A stretch of 64,000 nt of DNA from Croceitalea marina (GTDB taxonomy: Bacteria > Bacteroidota > Bacteroidia > Flavobacteriales > Flavobacteriaceae), in assembly GCF_042684265.1 (NCBI RefSeq), contig NZ_JBHULB010000008.1, positions 362,868 through 426,867 of the forward strand. The letters run 5' to 3'. Below, piece by piece: positions 53,583-61,935 of the stretch; position 1 is the stretch's first letter; each line of letters opens with the position of its first letter. A program made the translations under genes and the position numbers. The notes beneath the pieces are model-generated. The model made no database searches and was not told the origin of the DNA. It was given only the letters and a program-made list of their open reading frames with translations.

Positions 53583-54710
53583 ATGAATTCACTGAAATCA
53601 ATAACGTTATATCATCTTATGATAAAGAACGAAAAGATGATAGGAATTAAGTTTTCGCCTGATAAGTTGATTCAAGGGTTAATTAAAAGTCTGCCTGACC
53701 CCAAGTGGAGTCAAGAATATAACATGGCCTATATTCCAAACACCAAAACCAACCTTGGAATAATTTTTACAACATTCAAAGGTCTAGTCTGGATAAACTA
53801 CAATCGATTTTTGACCAATAGACCTAAGAATACCGGTAACGAGACCATCGATGTAGAGTGGTTTAGAAAAAGGAAAACGGTTCCAGAATATAGGCTCTGC
53901 CCTGAAGAGTATTTGTTAAAACTGGAATTAAAACGTTACGCCAATAGCACGGTCAAAACCTATGTCACATTTTTTGAACTATTCATCAATTACCATAAGG
54001 ATAAGGAATTAAAAGAATTGGACGAAAAAGACATTAGGGCTTTTCTCCAAAGTCTTATTCAAAAAAAGCATTCAAACTCTTATGTAAATCAAGCCATAAA
54101 TGCCATTAAATTTTATTATGAAGTCGTTTTAGGGATGCCCAACCGTTTTTATGAAATTGAAAGGCCTCGAAAAGAATCGAAACTTCCGAAGGTAATCTCA
54201 AAAAAAGAAGTTTCGTCCATTATTGATAATACAAATAATATCAAACATAAATGTATTGTACAGTTGCTATATAGTTCTGGCTTAAGGCGAAGCGAATTAT
54301 TGAACTTAAAAATCAAGGATATAGATAGCGTACGCATGTTGGTCCGAGTTGAGGGTTCAAAAGGTAACAAGGACAGACTTACCTTATTATCTAAAACAGC
54401 TCTTAAGGATTTAAGGAGCTACTATAAAAAATACGAGCCGCAACTATACTTATTTGAAGGGAAGAAAGGAATTAAATATAGTGGTGCCAGCGTTTTGAAA
54501 ATTGTAAAAACAGCTGCTGAAAAGGCACGAATTCGAACTACAGTTACGCCACATGTATTAAGACATAGCTTTGCAACACATTTGTTGGAATCAGGAACAG
54601 ATTTAAGACAAATACAGGTTCTATTGGGTCACGGTTCGACCAAAACTACTGAAATTTATACCCATGTTGCTACAAACACTTTCGAAACCATTAAAAATCC
54701 ACTAGATTAG
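53583..54710 (+). CDS. Tyrosine recombinase of the cassette array
   Basis: A 375-residue integrase. Residues about 1-95 form an extra N-terminal domain (SITLYHLMIKNEKMIGIKFS, WSQEYNMAYIPNTKTNLGII). A SAM-like core-binding domain follows (about 110-200) and the catalytic domain (about 205-375). Active-site residues are complete: R235 (SSGLRRSELL), K260 (GSKGNKDR), H324 and R327 (HVLRHSF), H350 (LLGHGSTKTT) and nucleophile Y359 (EIYTHV). It ends IKNPLD, like the SPLD end of IntI and many Xer-type proteins. I see no IntI-specific insert between K260 and H324, so it is Xer/flavobacterial-integrase-like rather than classical IntI. It lies directly upstream of the attI-like site and probably moves the cassettes. 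Confidence 0.92.
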   Translation: MNSLKSITLYHLMIKNEKMIGIKFSPDKLIQGLIKSLPDPKWSQEYNMAYIPNTKTNLGIIFTTFKGLVWINYNRFLTNRPKNTGNETIDVEWFRKRKTVPEYRLCPEEYLLKLELKRYANSTVKTYVTFFELFINYHKDKELKELDEKDIRAFLQSLIQKKHSNSYVNQAINAIKFYYEVVLGMPNRFYEIERPRKESKLPKVISKKEVSSIIDNTNNIKHKCIVQLLYSSGLRRSELLNLKIKDIDSVRMLVRVEGSKGNKDRLTLLSKTALKDLRSYYKKYEPQLYLFEGKKGIKYSGASVLKIVKTAAEKARIRTTVTPHVLRHSFATHLLESGTDLRQIQVLLGHGSTKTTEIYTHVATNTFETIKNPLD

Positions 54711-54728
54711 TAATACTAAAAAAGAAAT

Positions 54729-54766
54729 AAACGTACCATGGTACGTTTAGCCAATTGTTGGCAAAC
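54729..54766 (+). other. attI-like site with 20-bp palindrome
   Basis: Immediately after the recombinase gene: the perfect palindrome AAACGTACCATGGTACGTTT (54729-54748), then TTAGCCAA-TTG-TTGGCAAA (54747-54765), two inverted core boxes. GTTGGCAAA at 54757-54765 is the left end of cassette 1, matching its terminal TTTGCCAAC at 55470. No attC-type long hairpin is present here, as expected for an attI rather than a cassette site. The palindrome could also be a regulator site. Confidence 0.65.
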
Positions 54767-54789
54767 ATTTAAGAAAAAAACGAAAACCT

Positions 54790-55461
54790 ATGAAAAAAAC
54801 GAATTTAATTTTTGGAATTATCCTTGTATTAATGACTTCATTGAATTGCAATGCGCAAGAATACGAACAGGAGGAAAAAACAATATCAGGAATTTTCGAT
54901 ATAGAAGGAAAATCAAAGACGGAAATATTTGCTTCGATTAATAAATGGATTGCATTGAATTATAACTCTGCTCAAAATGTTGTTCAATTAAACGACAAAG
55001 AATCTGGAAACATAATAGTTAAAGGAATTAATGAGGCTGTTTATAAAAATGTAATGAAGGAATTATATCCTAAAAACAAATATATGCAGGAATTCAGCAC
55101 AGTTGAATTTAATCATACTATGGAAATAAACATTAAGGATAATAAATTCAGAATTATTTACACTTTGACTGATATAATAACACCTGCACCAGTAGCAGGT
55201 TATAATCTGGAATCTCAATATAATATGGTATTTGAAATGATAGATTTTACAGGTCTAAAACAAGAAAAAATAGACAATTATAATAATTACATTGAGGAAC
55301 TTTGGAAAAAGGCAATGGTTGGGAAAAAAAAGAGAGAGAAATTTAAAGAAATGACAAAACCGACCTTTGAGGAAATGAATAAAGGTGTAATTGAAAGTAT
55401 TAAATCAACTATGATTTCTATTGAAAAAGCAGTTAAATCGACTAAAAAAGATGATTGGTAA
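54790..55461 (+). CDS. Cassette 1: DUF4468-like exported protein
   Basis: A 223-residue protein with signal MKKTNLIFGIILVLMTSLNC + NAQ. The body looks like DUF4468 (TBP-like fold): GIFDIEGKSKTEIFASINKW IALNYNSAQNVVQL, then KESGNIIVKGINEA and EINIKDNKFRIIYTLTDI. Such proteins are common exported proteins in Bacteroidota with no known role. The terminal site begins 9 bp after the stop. Confidence 0.8.
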   Translation: MKKTNLIFGIILVLMTSLNCNAQEYEQEEKTISGIFDIEGKSKTEIFASINKWIALNYNSAQNVVQLNDKESGNIIVKGINEAVYKNVMKELYPKNKYMQEFSTVEFNHTMEINIKDNKFRIIYTLTDIITPAPVAGYNLESQYNMVFEMIDFTGLKQEKIDNYNNYIEELWKKAMVGKKKREKFKEMTKPTFEEMNKGVIESIKSTMISIEKAVKSTKKDDW

Positions 55462-55469
55462 AAAAACGA

Positions 55470-55608
55470 TTTGCCAACACCGTATATAATTTATTGCTGG
55501 CTTCTTGCCTACTTGCGAAAGTCCTCGCGGACTTTCTTGGTCGGTAATTATTTACTAAATTAGTTGCTTGAAACACGCAACAAACCATATACAACAACGT
55601 TGCCAGTA
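55470..55608 (+). repeat. attC-like site 1
   Basis: Arms TTTGCCAAC (55470-55478) and GTTGCCAGTA (55599-55608); 3 nt after AAC comes the stem GTATAT pairing with ATATAC, 6 nt before GTT. Central hairpin GAAAGTCC-TCGC-GGACTTTC (55517-55536). The left arm pairs with the start of cassette 1 and the right arm with the end of cassette 2. Confidence 0.85.
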
Positions 55609-55693
55609 ATTTGAGAAAACTGATATTCATCGCGCTTACTCATTCAAAAGGTCTATTTACTCATTTCACTTTTTTATTTCACAACAACTGATT

Positions 55694-55701
55694 TAGATTT
55701 G
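55694..55701 (+). promoter_or_regulatory. Possible -7 element in cassette 2
   Basis: TAGATTTG fits TAnnTTTG and lies 17 bp before the ATG of the cassette 2 gene, but I find no TTG at the usual distance upstream. Confidence 0.25.
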
Positions 55702-55717
55702 GTGAAAATATCTAGAT

Positions 55718-56302
55718 ATGAAAAAAATATTTCTTCTTTATTTTTTGCTTTTATCTTCTCTAACTTTTGGTCAAAAAAACACAGTTAAAGAAGTAGCATC
55801 TGATTCAATAACTGAATTGAATTTCCCTAAAGAAATATCATTAAAAAGAAAATTTCGAAAACAAATAGAAGAAAAGAAAAGAGGATTCTATAGAATATAT
55901 AACTACGATACCATTACTCCAAAGAATCATTCAGTAGAATTTTTGGTGGATAAAATTGAGAATGACAAAGAATATAGCTTTGTGTTTGACGCAGAATATC
56001 TCTTGGCTTTCAATTACACTGATATGATTCCAAAACTGATAGAACTGATTATTAACAACAAAGAGGTTGGATTGATAAATACATCGGATTTAATTATCTG
56101 GGAAAGAATACAAAGCGGAGATTTAAAATCATATGGTCACGGCGGAATAGTTCAAGATGACCTTTTTAAAGTTTCTGGAAGAGCAAACCACTTGCTTAAA
56201 GAAATTACAGGAGAAGATTTCGGAATAATAAGAATGAATACAAAACAAACTGAATTGAAAGAAATTCAAGATAAATGGATTAAATGGCTGAAAAAACTCT
56301 GA
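55718..56302 (+). CDS. Cassette 2: exported protein of unknown function
   Basis: A 194-residue protein with signal MKKIFLLYFLLLSSLTFG. The helical C-terminal part (IPKLIELIINNKEVGLINTS, SYGHGG, ANHLLKEITGEDFGI) shares spacing and key residues with the cassette 3 product (IPDLLKLMNN, NTADLI, GHG, ENLTSQHFGF), so the two belong to one HEAT-like family. No function is assigned. The terminal site opens 7 bp after the stop. Confidence 0.75.
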   Translation: MKKIFLLYFLLLSSLTFGQKNTVKEVASDSITELNFPKEISLKRKFRKQIEEKKRGFYRIYNYDTITPKNHSVEFLVDKIENDKEYSFVFDAEYLLAFNYTDMIPKLIELIINNKEVGLINTSDLIIWERIQSGDLKSYGHGGIVQDDLFKVSGRANHLLKEITGEDFGIIRMNTKQTELKEIQDKWIKWLKKL

Positions 56303-56308
56303 AAAAAC

Positions 56309-56448
56309 TACTGGCAACAACGTATATAAAAAATCCGTCACCTTTCGCTATATTTGATAATCCCCTACTTTTAATAACAAACAATCACGGCTGAAAAAAA
56401 CGTCCACCAAAAAAGACGTACTTTTCATATACAAAACCGTTGGCATTC
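56309..56448 (+). repeat. attC-like site 2
   Basis: Arms TACTGGCAAC (56309-56318) and GTTGGCATT (56439-56447); stem GTATAT/ATATAC with 3 and 6 nt spacers. The centre is different from the other sites, with a weak ACGTC/GACGT hairpin (56400-56419) instead of the GAAAGTCC type. The left arm is complementary to GTTGCCAGTA opening cassette 2. Confidence 0.8.
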
Positions 56449-56462
56449 ATTTTGGACAACCT

Positions 56463-57224
56463 ATGAAACATATTTTTTACATTATAATTTTCGCTTGTTT
56501 TTTAAGTTGCAAAGCTCAGAAAACGGAATCCAAAGCTGAAATATTTGACACGTCTGAATTTGAACATCCTGAATTGATTTCCGACTTTATTTCTGCCGAA
56601 TGGGAAAAAGTATTTAAAGCAAAAGACAGTTTACTGAATATCGGTGAAACTGTAATTCCTGATTTGCTAAAATTAATGAATAACCCAAAAGCATTTGAAA
56701 AATTACAAAATACAGCTGATTTGATTTATCCAGGTGCAACTGAATTTTGGGGACACGGTTGGGTAATTGACTATGATTTAGACTGGATTGCGATACGAGC
56801 AGGTTGGGCAATGGAAAATTTGACTTCACAACATTTTGGATTTACAGAAAATGTGATAACTGAAAAGGAATTAATGGATTTGCACAAAAAAGATTATGCC
56901 AAATATATTGAGACTGGAAAACACGATGTGAATTTTGAAAGACAGAAGTTTAAAGAATTGGATGCTATAATTAAAAAAGCTAAAGATTGGTGGAAAAACA
57001 ACCAAGACAATTGGACACCTTTAAGCGGATTAAAAGACGCTATTTTTAGCGATGATATCAACAGACAATTAGATGCAATTCAACAAATGAGATTCACTCG
57101 ATTTAAAATCAAAGGATATAATCAAGAATGGTTTGACCGAGAAATAAAACCTCGAATTATCGAACTGAATAAAACGAATGACGAGGAACTGAAATTACAA
57201 ACTGGATATTTATTGCGGAATTAA
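56463..57224 (+). CDS. Cassette 3: lipoprotein, HEAT-like, related to cassette 2
   Basis: A 253-residue lipoprotein with signal MKHIFYIIIFACFLSC (lipobox). Helical repeats include FISAEWEKVFKAKDSLLNIG, TVIPDLLKLMNNP and GHGWVIDYDLDWIAIRAGWA, then WWKNNQDNWTPLSGLKDAIF. Shared residues with cassette 2 (IP-LL, NT-DLI, GHG, FG) indicate common descent. Its ATG lies only 24 bp after the cassette boundary, so it has no room for a full promoter. Confidence 0.75.
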   Translation: MKHIFYIIIFACFLSCKAQKTESKAEIFDTSEFEHPELISDFISAEWEKVFKAKDSLLNIGETVIPDLLKLMNNPKAFEKLQNTADLIYPGATEFWGHGWVIDYDLDWIAIRAGWAMENLTSQHFGFTENVITEKELMDLHKKDYAKYIETGKHDVNFERQKFKELDAIIKKAKDWWKNNQDNWTPLSGLKDAIFSDDINRQLDAIQQMRFTRFKIKGYNQEWFDREIKPRIIELNKTNDEELKLQTGYLLRN

Positions 57225-57233
57225 AAAAAACGA

Positions 57234-57369
57234 AATGCCAACACCGTGTATAATTCATTGCTAGTTAGAGCCTACTTACGAAAGTCCTCGCGGACTTTCT
57301 ATCTGTGATTTATTTGCTAACTTTAGTGCTTAAACACGCAACGAAATCATACACAATCACGTTAGTGGC
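57234..57369 (+). repeat. attC-like site 3
   Basis: Arms AATGCCAAC (57234-57242) and GTTAGTGGC (57361-57369). Stem GTGTAT/ATACAC, a double compensatory change relative to GTATAT/ATATAC. Hairpin GAAAGTCC-TCGC-GGACTTTC (57280-57299). Confidence 0.85.
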
Positions 57370-57415
57370 AATGGTAAAACAAACATTGTGCTAAATTGAA
57401 AATGACAAGAACCGA

Positions 57416-58894
57416 GTGAAAAAACACCTTTACAAGAATATAATTTATCTGACCTTAGGAACACTATTCTTTTTCCTTGGAAATGGAAATGTGAGTTTTG
57501 CATTCGCAACTTGGATTTTCTCTTTCTTTCTTTTACAAGTTTCGAGAACAAACAATAAACTTTTTTCATATCTCGTAATACCAATACTATTTGGTATTTC
57601 TAGCCATTTTTCGTTTTTAAAATTCATACCAAGTGCCCCTACGAGTATCTTTTATTACGTCCCAATGCTATTTGGTGCACTCTATGGATTTGTTTTTCTT
57701 GTAGACCGAATATTTTGGAACAAAATCAATGGATTTAAAGCTACCTTAGTTTTTCCGCTAGCCTATACTTCATTGGATTTTTTATCAAACCTGTTCAATC
57801 CATTTGGTACAACAGGCGCTTTAGGGTACTCTCAAATTGAATTTTTATCTTTTTCACAACTTGCATCTATTACAGGAATGTGGGGGATGACTTTTATGAT
57901 AACTTGGTTTGGTTCAGTTGTTTCTTGGTGTTTACTTCACAAGAAAAATAGAAAAAAGGGTTTAATAGTTTATGCTTCAATTTTAACAATAATATTGGTA
58001 TTTGGAAATTTTAGACTAACCACATCTTTAGAAAAAGGTACAGTCCAAATTTCGTCAATGCATACACACGACAAAAATATTGGAGGTTATGAAATGTGGA
58101 AAAGTCGAAGCAAAAATGACACTATTGCTTTTAGAAAAATAAGTAAAAGGATTATCCAAGACTTAATCAATAAAACGTCAGTCGAAGCTGACGCTGGCTC
58201 GAAAATCATAGTTTGGAGCGAAATTTCGGCTGAAATACTGAAAAGTGACGAAAATGAATTAATAGAAATGCTAAAATCACTTTCAAGGGAAAAGAACATT
58301 TACATAATGACAAATCTTTTAACGATTGTCCCAAAAGGTCAAAAACCAGAGAACAAGATTTTGATGTTTACACCAACTGGAGACATTGTAATTGAACATT
58401 TTAAATTCGGCGGCAACTTTTTAGAAGGTTCTGTCGAAGGTGATAAAACTATAAAAACAATAGAAACAAAATATGGAAAAGTAGCGGGCATTATATGTTG
58501 GGACGCAGATTTTCCCTCGATAGTCAAACAGATTGGTAAATCCAAAACGGATATTCTTCTTATTCCAGCATCGGATTGGAAAGAAATAGACCCTTTACAT
58601 ACAATCGTTGCGGTTTATAGAGGAATAGAAAATGGCTGTTCGGTTGTTAGACAGACCCGAAACGGGCTTTCAATAATGACTGACTCAAGAGGTAAAACAA
58701 TTTCTCAATTAGACCATTTCTCGACCGAAAATTGGGTTATGATGGGACAAGTACCAAATAAACGAATATGGACATTATATCCTTTAATAGGAGATTTATT
58801 TGGTTGGTTATCGATTATTGGTTTGGGGGTAATGTTATTTTTTGGTATTAGAAGAAAAAGATTGCGTAAAACCACAGCCACTAACAATGTATAA
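57416..58894 (+). CDS. Cassette 4: apolipoprotein N-acyltransferase-like membrane nitrilase
   Basis: A 492-residue protein from a GTG start at 57416. The first ~200 residues have several membrane segments (ISSHFSFLKFIP..., MLFGALYGFVFLVDRIFW, SQLASITGMWGMTFMITWFG). A carbon-nitrogen hydrolase domain follows with triad candidates E269 (VWSEIS), K330 (EHFKFGGNF) and C361 (GIICWDADFP). A last membrane helix follows (GWLSIIGLGVMLFFGI). This is the Lnt layout; Lnt N-acylates lipoproteins in the inner membrane. The residues around Cys differ from E. coli Lnt (CYE vs CWD), so the acceptor may differ. It is unusual as a mobile cassette gene. Confidence 0.8.
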   Translation: MKKHLYKNIIYLTLGTLFFFLGNGNVSFAFATWIFSFFLLQVSRTNNKLFSYLVIPILFGISSHFSFLKFIPSAPTSIFYYVPMLFGALYGFVFLVDRIFWNKINGFKATLVFPLAYTSLDFLSNLFNPFGTTGALGYSQIEFLSFSQLASITGMWGMTFMITWFGSVVSWCLLHKKNRKKGLIVYASILTIILVFGNFRLTTSLEKGTVQISSMHTHDKNIGGYEMWKSRSKNDTIAFRKISKRIIQDLINKTSVEADAGSKIIVWSEISAEILKSDENELIEMLKSLSREKNIYIMTNLLTIVPKGQKPENKILMFTPTGDIVIEHFKFGGNFLEGSVEGDKTIKTIETKYGKVAGIICWDADFPSIVKQIGKSKTDILLIPASDWKEIDPLHTIVAVYRGIENGCSVVRQTRNGLSIMTDSRGKTISQLDHFSTENWVMMGQVPNKRIWTLYPLIGDLFGWLSIIGLGVMLFFGIRRKRLRKTTATNNV

Positions 58895-59078
58895 AAAAAA
58901 TAGGGCAGAAAGTGCTATATTTAAGAGCTTGGGTGCATTTGCAAAGTCGCCAAATCTTTTGATTTGGCTTTTGGAAAAATAAGGTAAAAACAAAATACAA
59001 AAGATTCGGCTTGTGGCTAAACCGAAACGACATCGCTTACCACCTGCCCTACTTTTCTTATACGAGCCGTTGGCTGTA
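58877..59078 (+). repeat. attC-like site 4 (long variant)
   Basis: Arms GCCACTAAC (58877-58885) and GTTGGCTGTA (59069-59078). Stem GTATAA/TTATAC, covarying. The inside is ~60 bp longer than others: AGGGCAG pairs with CTGCCCT (59044-59050), and the central hairpin is CCAAATC-TTTT-GATTTGG (58950-58967). The left arm overlaps the last codons of cassette 4. Confidence 0.78.
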
Positions 59079-59084
59079 ATTGAA

Positions 59085-59786
59085 ATGAAACAAACTTTAT
59101 ACTTTATAATACTAATCGGACTTTTAAGCTGTCAGAACTCTGAAAAGAAAGTTGAACTGAAAAGTAAAGACTGTAATAACACAAAACTTGTGAGCTACAT
59201 TTATCCGATTAGCAATTTTACTAATGGAAAAACTTTTGTCTACTCTTTAAAATCGAATAGAGAATCTAAAACTGAATTGTTTAAAAAAAGATATTCATTA
59301 AAAGTTGATAGAGATTCTTTACTTTTTAGTGTTACAGAAAACTCTCAAGGAATAGTAACTGACTCAACTATATTTACTCTGACCAATGGAATTCCGAAAG
59401 TTCTAGAGTCTTTTACAAGAGTAGATGTATATCCCGAATTGATACCAACCAAGGATTCTATCGTTGGAAATAGATTTTGTGAATTCGGAACTTTTGGAAA
59501 TTCATATGAGTATGAAATACCTTTTAATGGTAAAATGGTTTCAAGAAAGTTTCAGGGACATACAACTCATAAAGAATACGTGAAAAAAGTGTTCAATGGA
59601 ATAGAATATAACTGTGCAATAATGGAATCACGAAAAACATTGACAGCTGAATTTAATGGGCAAACGGAAAAATTAAATGGAACTTGGACAGGTTGTACTT
59701 GCGAAAGTTTGGGCGAACTTTATTCGACAACTAAAACCGAAAATGGAATGGTGATTGAACACAAACTTGAAGAAATAATTGAATAA
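59085..59786 (+). CDS. Cassette 5: lipoprotein of unknown function
   Basis: The start at 59085 (MKQTLYFIILIGLLSC) is chosen because the longer frame from 59013 lies inside site 4 and lacks a signal. The 233-residue lipoprotein has lipobox LLSC, a beta-rich body (KTFVYSLKSNRESKTELFKK, RYSLKVDRDSLLFSVTE, DSIVGNRFCEFGTFGNSYEY) and a C-terminal CTCESLGELYSTTKTENGMV. No family recognised. Confidence 0.75.
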   Translation: MKQTLYFIILIGLLSCQNSEKKVELKSKDCNNTKLVSYIYPISNFTNGKTFVYSLKSNRESKTELFKKRYSLKVDRDSLLFSVTENSQGIVTDSTIFTLTNGIPKVLESFTRVDVYPELIPTKDSIVGNRFCEFGTFGNSYEYEIPFNGKMVSRKFQGHTTHKEYVKKVFNGIEYNCAIMESRKTLTAEFNGQTEKLNGTWTGCTCESLGELYSTTKTENGMVIEHKLEEIIE

Positions 59787-59794
59787 AAAACAAC

Positions 59795-59932
59795 TACAGC
59801 CAACAATGTATAACCGCAATTACGGCGGATTCGACTACGTCCGAATCCACTCGGAATTGCTAAAGTCAGTGCCAAATCGAAAATTAACGCATATAAACCC
59901 GTAACTGACGGTTATACGAGACCGTTGGCAAC
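59795..59932 (+). repeat. attC-like site 5
   Basis: Arms TACAGCCAAC (59795-59804) and GTTGGCAAC (59924-59932). Stem GTATAACC/GGTTATAC (8 bp), covarying. The centre is GGATTCG (59827-59833) / CGAATCC (59842-59848) inside a longer GCAATT...AATTGC pairing. Confidence 0.83.
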
Positions 59933-59942
59933 AAGCTGAAAA

Positions 59943-60683
59943 ATGAACTACGCAAGGAACAAAATAGAACTTGAAAAAAATGGATTTTCCGTTTTAGCTG
60001 ACTTGTATTCGGACAACGAAATAAGCCGAATTCTAGCTTGTATCGAAAATGCTGAACACGACGGAAATTCGTTTATGAAAACAAAGGACTTGTTTGCAAT
60101 TAGACAGTTAATTAAAAATTTGCCTGAATTGAGCAATCTGTTGTTTAACAGAAAACTGACTGAATTAATTTCTGACCTTTACGAATCCGAATATTTCCTG
60201 ACAAAAGCCATATATTTTGACAAACCAAGTAAATCGAATTGGTTTGTTGCTTATCACCAAGATTTGAGCATATCAGTTGACAAAAAAGCCGATTTGGAAA
60301 ATTATGTGAATTGGACTTTTAAAAAAGGTCAATTCGGAGTTCAACCACCAATTGAAATTTTACAAGACACAATAACAATCCGAATTCATTTAGACAAAAC
60401 GGATAAAAACAACGGAGCGTTAAAAGTAATTCCGAAATCTCACTTAAACGGAATTGTTCGTGCCGACTCGAAAGATTGGAATTTAGAAAACGAATTTATC
60501 TGCGAAGTAGAAAAAGGAGGAGCAATGTTAATGAAACCGCTGACTTTACACGCTTCTAATAGAACAACAAACGGAAAGAAAAGACGAGTAATACATTTAG
60601 AATTTAATAAACATAAATTAACTGAACCGTTGGCTTGGTTGGAACGTTATGGAATAAAAAAGCCAGTTGCCAACAACGTATAA
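59943..60683 (+). CDS. Cassette 6: phytanoyl-CoA dioxygenase-family protein
   Basis: A 246-residue PhyH-type Fe(II)/2-oxoglutarate oxygenase. Iron facial triad candidates are the HxD in VAYHQDLSIS (around 99-101) and the distal His in MLMKPLTLHASNRTTNGKKR, with the following Arg for 2-oxoglutarate. ENGFSVLADLYSDNEISRIL at the N-terminus and TIRIHLDKTDKNNGALKVIP are also family-like. The substrate is unknown. It ends 17 bp inside the 3' site, whose left arm overlaps its last codons. Confidence 0.85.
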   Translation: MNYARNKIELEKNGFSVLADLYSDNEISRILACIENAEHDGNSFMKTKDLFAIRQLIKNLPELSNLLFNRKLTELISDLYESEYFLTKAIYFDKPSKSNWFVAYHQDLSISVDKKADLENYVNWTFKKGQFGVQPPIEILQDTITIRIHLDKTDKNNGALKVIPKSHLNGIVRADSKDWNLENEFICEVEKGGAMLMKPLTLHASNRTTNGKKRRVIHLEFNKHKLTEPLAWLERYGIKKPVANNV

Positions 60684-60801
60684 AATTAATTGCTTGGTAC
60701 GAGCCTGCTTACGAAAATCCTCGCGGATTTTCTATTCGGTTTGTATTTGCTAAATTCGTTGCTTAACCACGCAACTAATCTTATACAAAACCGTTGCCAA
60801 C
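60666..60801 (+). repeat. attC-like site 6
   Basis: Arms GTTGCCAAC (60666-60674) and GTTGCCAAC (60793-60801). Stem GTATAA/TTATAC. Hairpin GAAAATCC-TCGC-GGATTTTC (60713-60732), a compensated G-C to A-T change relative to sites 1 and 3. Confidence 0.85.
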
Positions 60802-60897
60802 AATACAACTGAACCAAGTATTATTCAACTGACTTACTGAAATTTCTTTATTTTTTGCCTTGCTTTTTTTAGCAGGTATGCGGAATGAAAAACGGAA

Positions 60898-61788
60898 TTA
60901 TATTAATGACATTTGATTATCATCTGAAGGTCTTGGATTTATTTTTATAACTTCAGTAATTTCGTGAGTTGTGCTTATTAACTCGTAGTTGTAGTCGTAT
61001 TTAACAGTTATCTTCACCATACAAACCAAAGAATCTTGAGGGCGAACATCTATTTTTCTATTTTGAAAATCTTTTAACCATTCTTGGTGCGTAATCTTTG
61101 CAGATATAGTCCCATTTCCGTGTTTGAAAGACCATTTTGAATCGCCTAAATAATCAGGTTTTTTAACCTTTAAAATCATTTTGGAATTAGATACTAATTC
61201 TTCTTCCGTGATTAAATCTTCCATTGACTCTACATCGATTTTCAAATCAAGATTGAAAGATGCATTTCCAAATGGAGACTCATAAGAAACTTTATCTGTA
61301 TCTGAAAGTATTTCTAAAGACTGATTTATATTATCTATGTTTTTTATTATGGTTTTTTTGTTTGTCGGAACATAAGTTGGAATTTGGTCGATTCCAGTTT
61401 CGCTTGCTGCTTTTTTCAATTCCATTTCAATAACTTCAATTTCAGTAGCATCAGTCAATAAGACTTTACCTTCTAAAGCATTTAAAGCAATGTATTTTGC
61501 TTTTAATAAATAATGACCTATTATTTTTTTATAATCTAAATCACTAATAGCACTATCTGGAATTTTTCTTAATGCGTTTGCTAAAATTGTTTTTAAAGAA
61601 CCTTTCTCTACATCTTCGAGAATTAAAACAGTTTCAATTTTATTGTCAATATGTTTAACTAAATCTTTATCGAATTGCTCAAACGATTCAATTAAAGAAG
61701 CCATTGATTTAAAAACTCTCGATGGATTTGGAGATTTCTTATCAAAGTCTATAATTATACTAAAATCGTTGTTTTCTTTTAGTTTCAT
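60898..61788 (-). CDS. Cassette 7: inverted gene, cytosolic protein of unknown function
   Basis: A 296-residue protein on the strand opposite to the other cassettes, confined inside cassette 7. It begins MKLKENNDFSIIIDFDKKSP and has KTILANALRKIPDSAISDLD, NKKTIIKNIDNINQSLEILS and a beta-rich C-terminal half (LKIDVESMEDLITEEE, WSFKHGNGTISAKITHQEWL, MVKITVKYDYNYELISTTHE). No signal peptide or motif is recognised. Its own promoter candidate lies just upstream (61808-61832). Confidence 0.72.
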   Translation of the reverse strand: MKLKENNDFSIIIDFDKKSPNPSRVFKSMASLIESFEQFDKDLVKHIDNKIETVLILEDVEKGSLKTILANALRKIPDSAISDLDYKKIIGHYLLKAKYIALNALEGKVLLTDATEIEVIEMELKKAASETGIDQIPTYVPTNKKTIIKNIDNINQSLEILSDTDKVSYESPFGNASFNLDLKIDVESMEDLITEEELVSNSKMILKVKKPDYLGDSKWSFKHGNGTISAKITHQEWLKDFQNRKIDVRPQDSLVCMVKITVKYDYNYELISTTHEITEVIKINPRPSDDNQMSLI

Positions 61789-61807
61789 TTAACACAATTT
61801 ACTACAA

Positions 61808-61832
61808 CAAAGATACAAAATACAAGCGACAA
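61808..61832 (-). promoter_or_regulatory. Promoter of the inverted cassette 7 gene
   Basis: On the minus strand TATCTTTG (61815-61808) fits TAnnTTTG and lies 19 bp before the start codon; a TTG sits 14 bp upstream, closer than usual. Confidence 0.45.
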
Positions 61833-61935
61833 TAGGCGATATTTTGCTTCCGAATGTCAGCAATTTTGCCAACGCTTTTAAAAAAAATAAAGTATTCAGT
61901 ATGTCAATGAACGCCTGAACTGATTGAAAAGTACA

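Noticed and set aside
53583..54710. Calling the recombinase intI
   Set aside because: No IntI-specific insert seen and the array boxes are not RYYYAAC/GTTRRRY; the name would overstate the case.
54738..54941. Small plus-strand ORF starting in the palindrome next to the recombinase
   Set aside because: It overlaps the cassette 1 gene in another frame and has no coherent protein features.
59013..59084. Upstream extension of the cassette 5 gene
   Set aside because: It lies within attC-like site 4 and gives a basic, signal-less leader; the start at 59085 gives a lipoprotein signal and lies after the cassette boundary.
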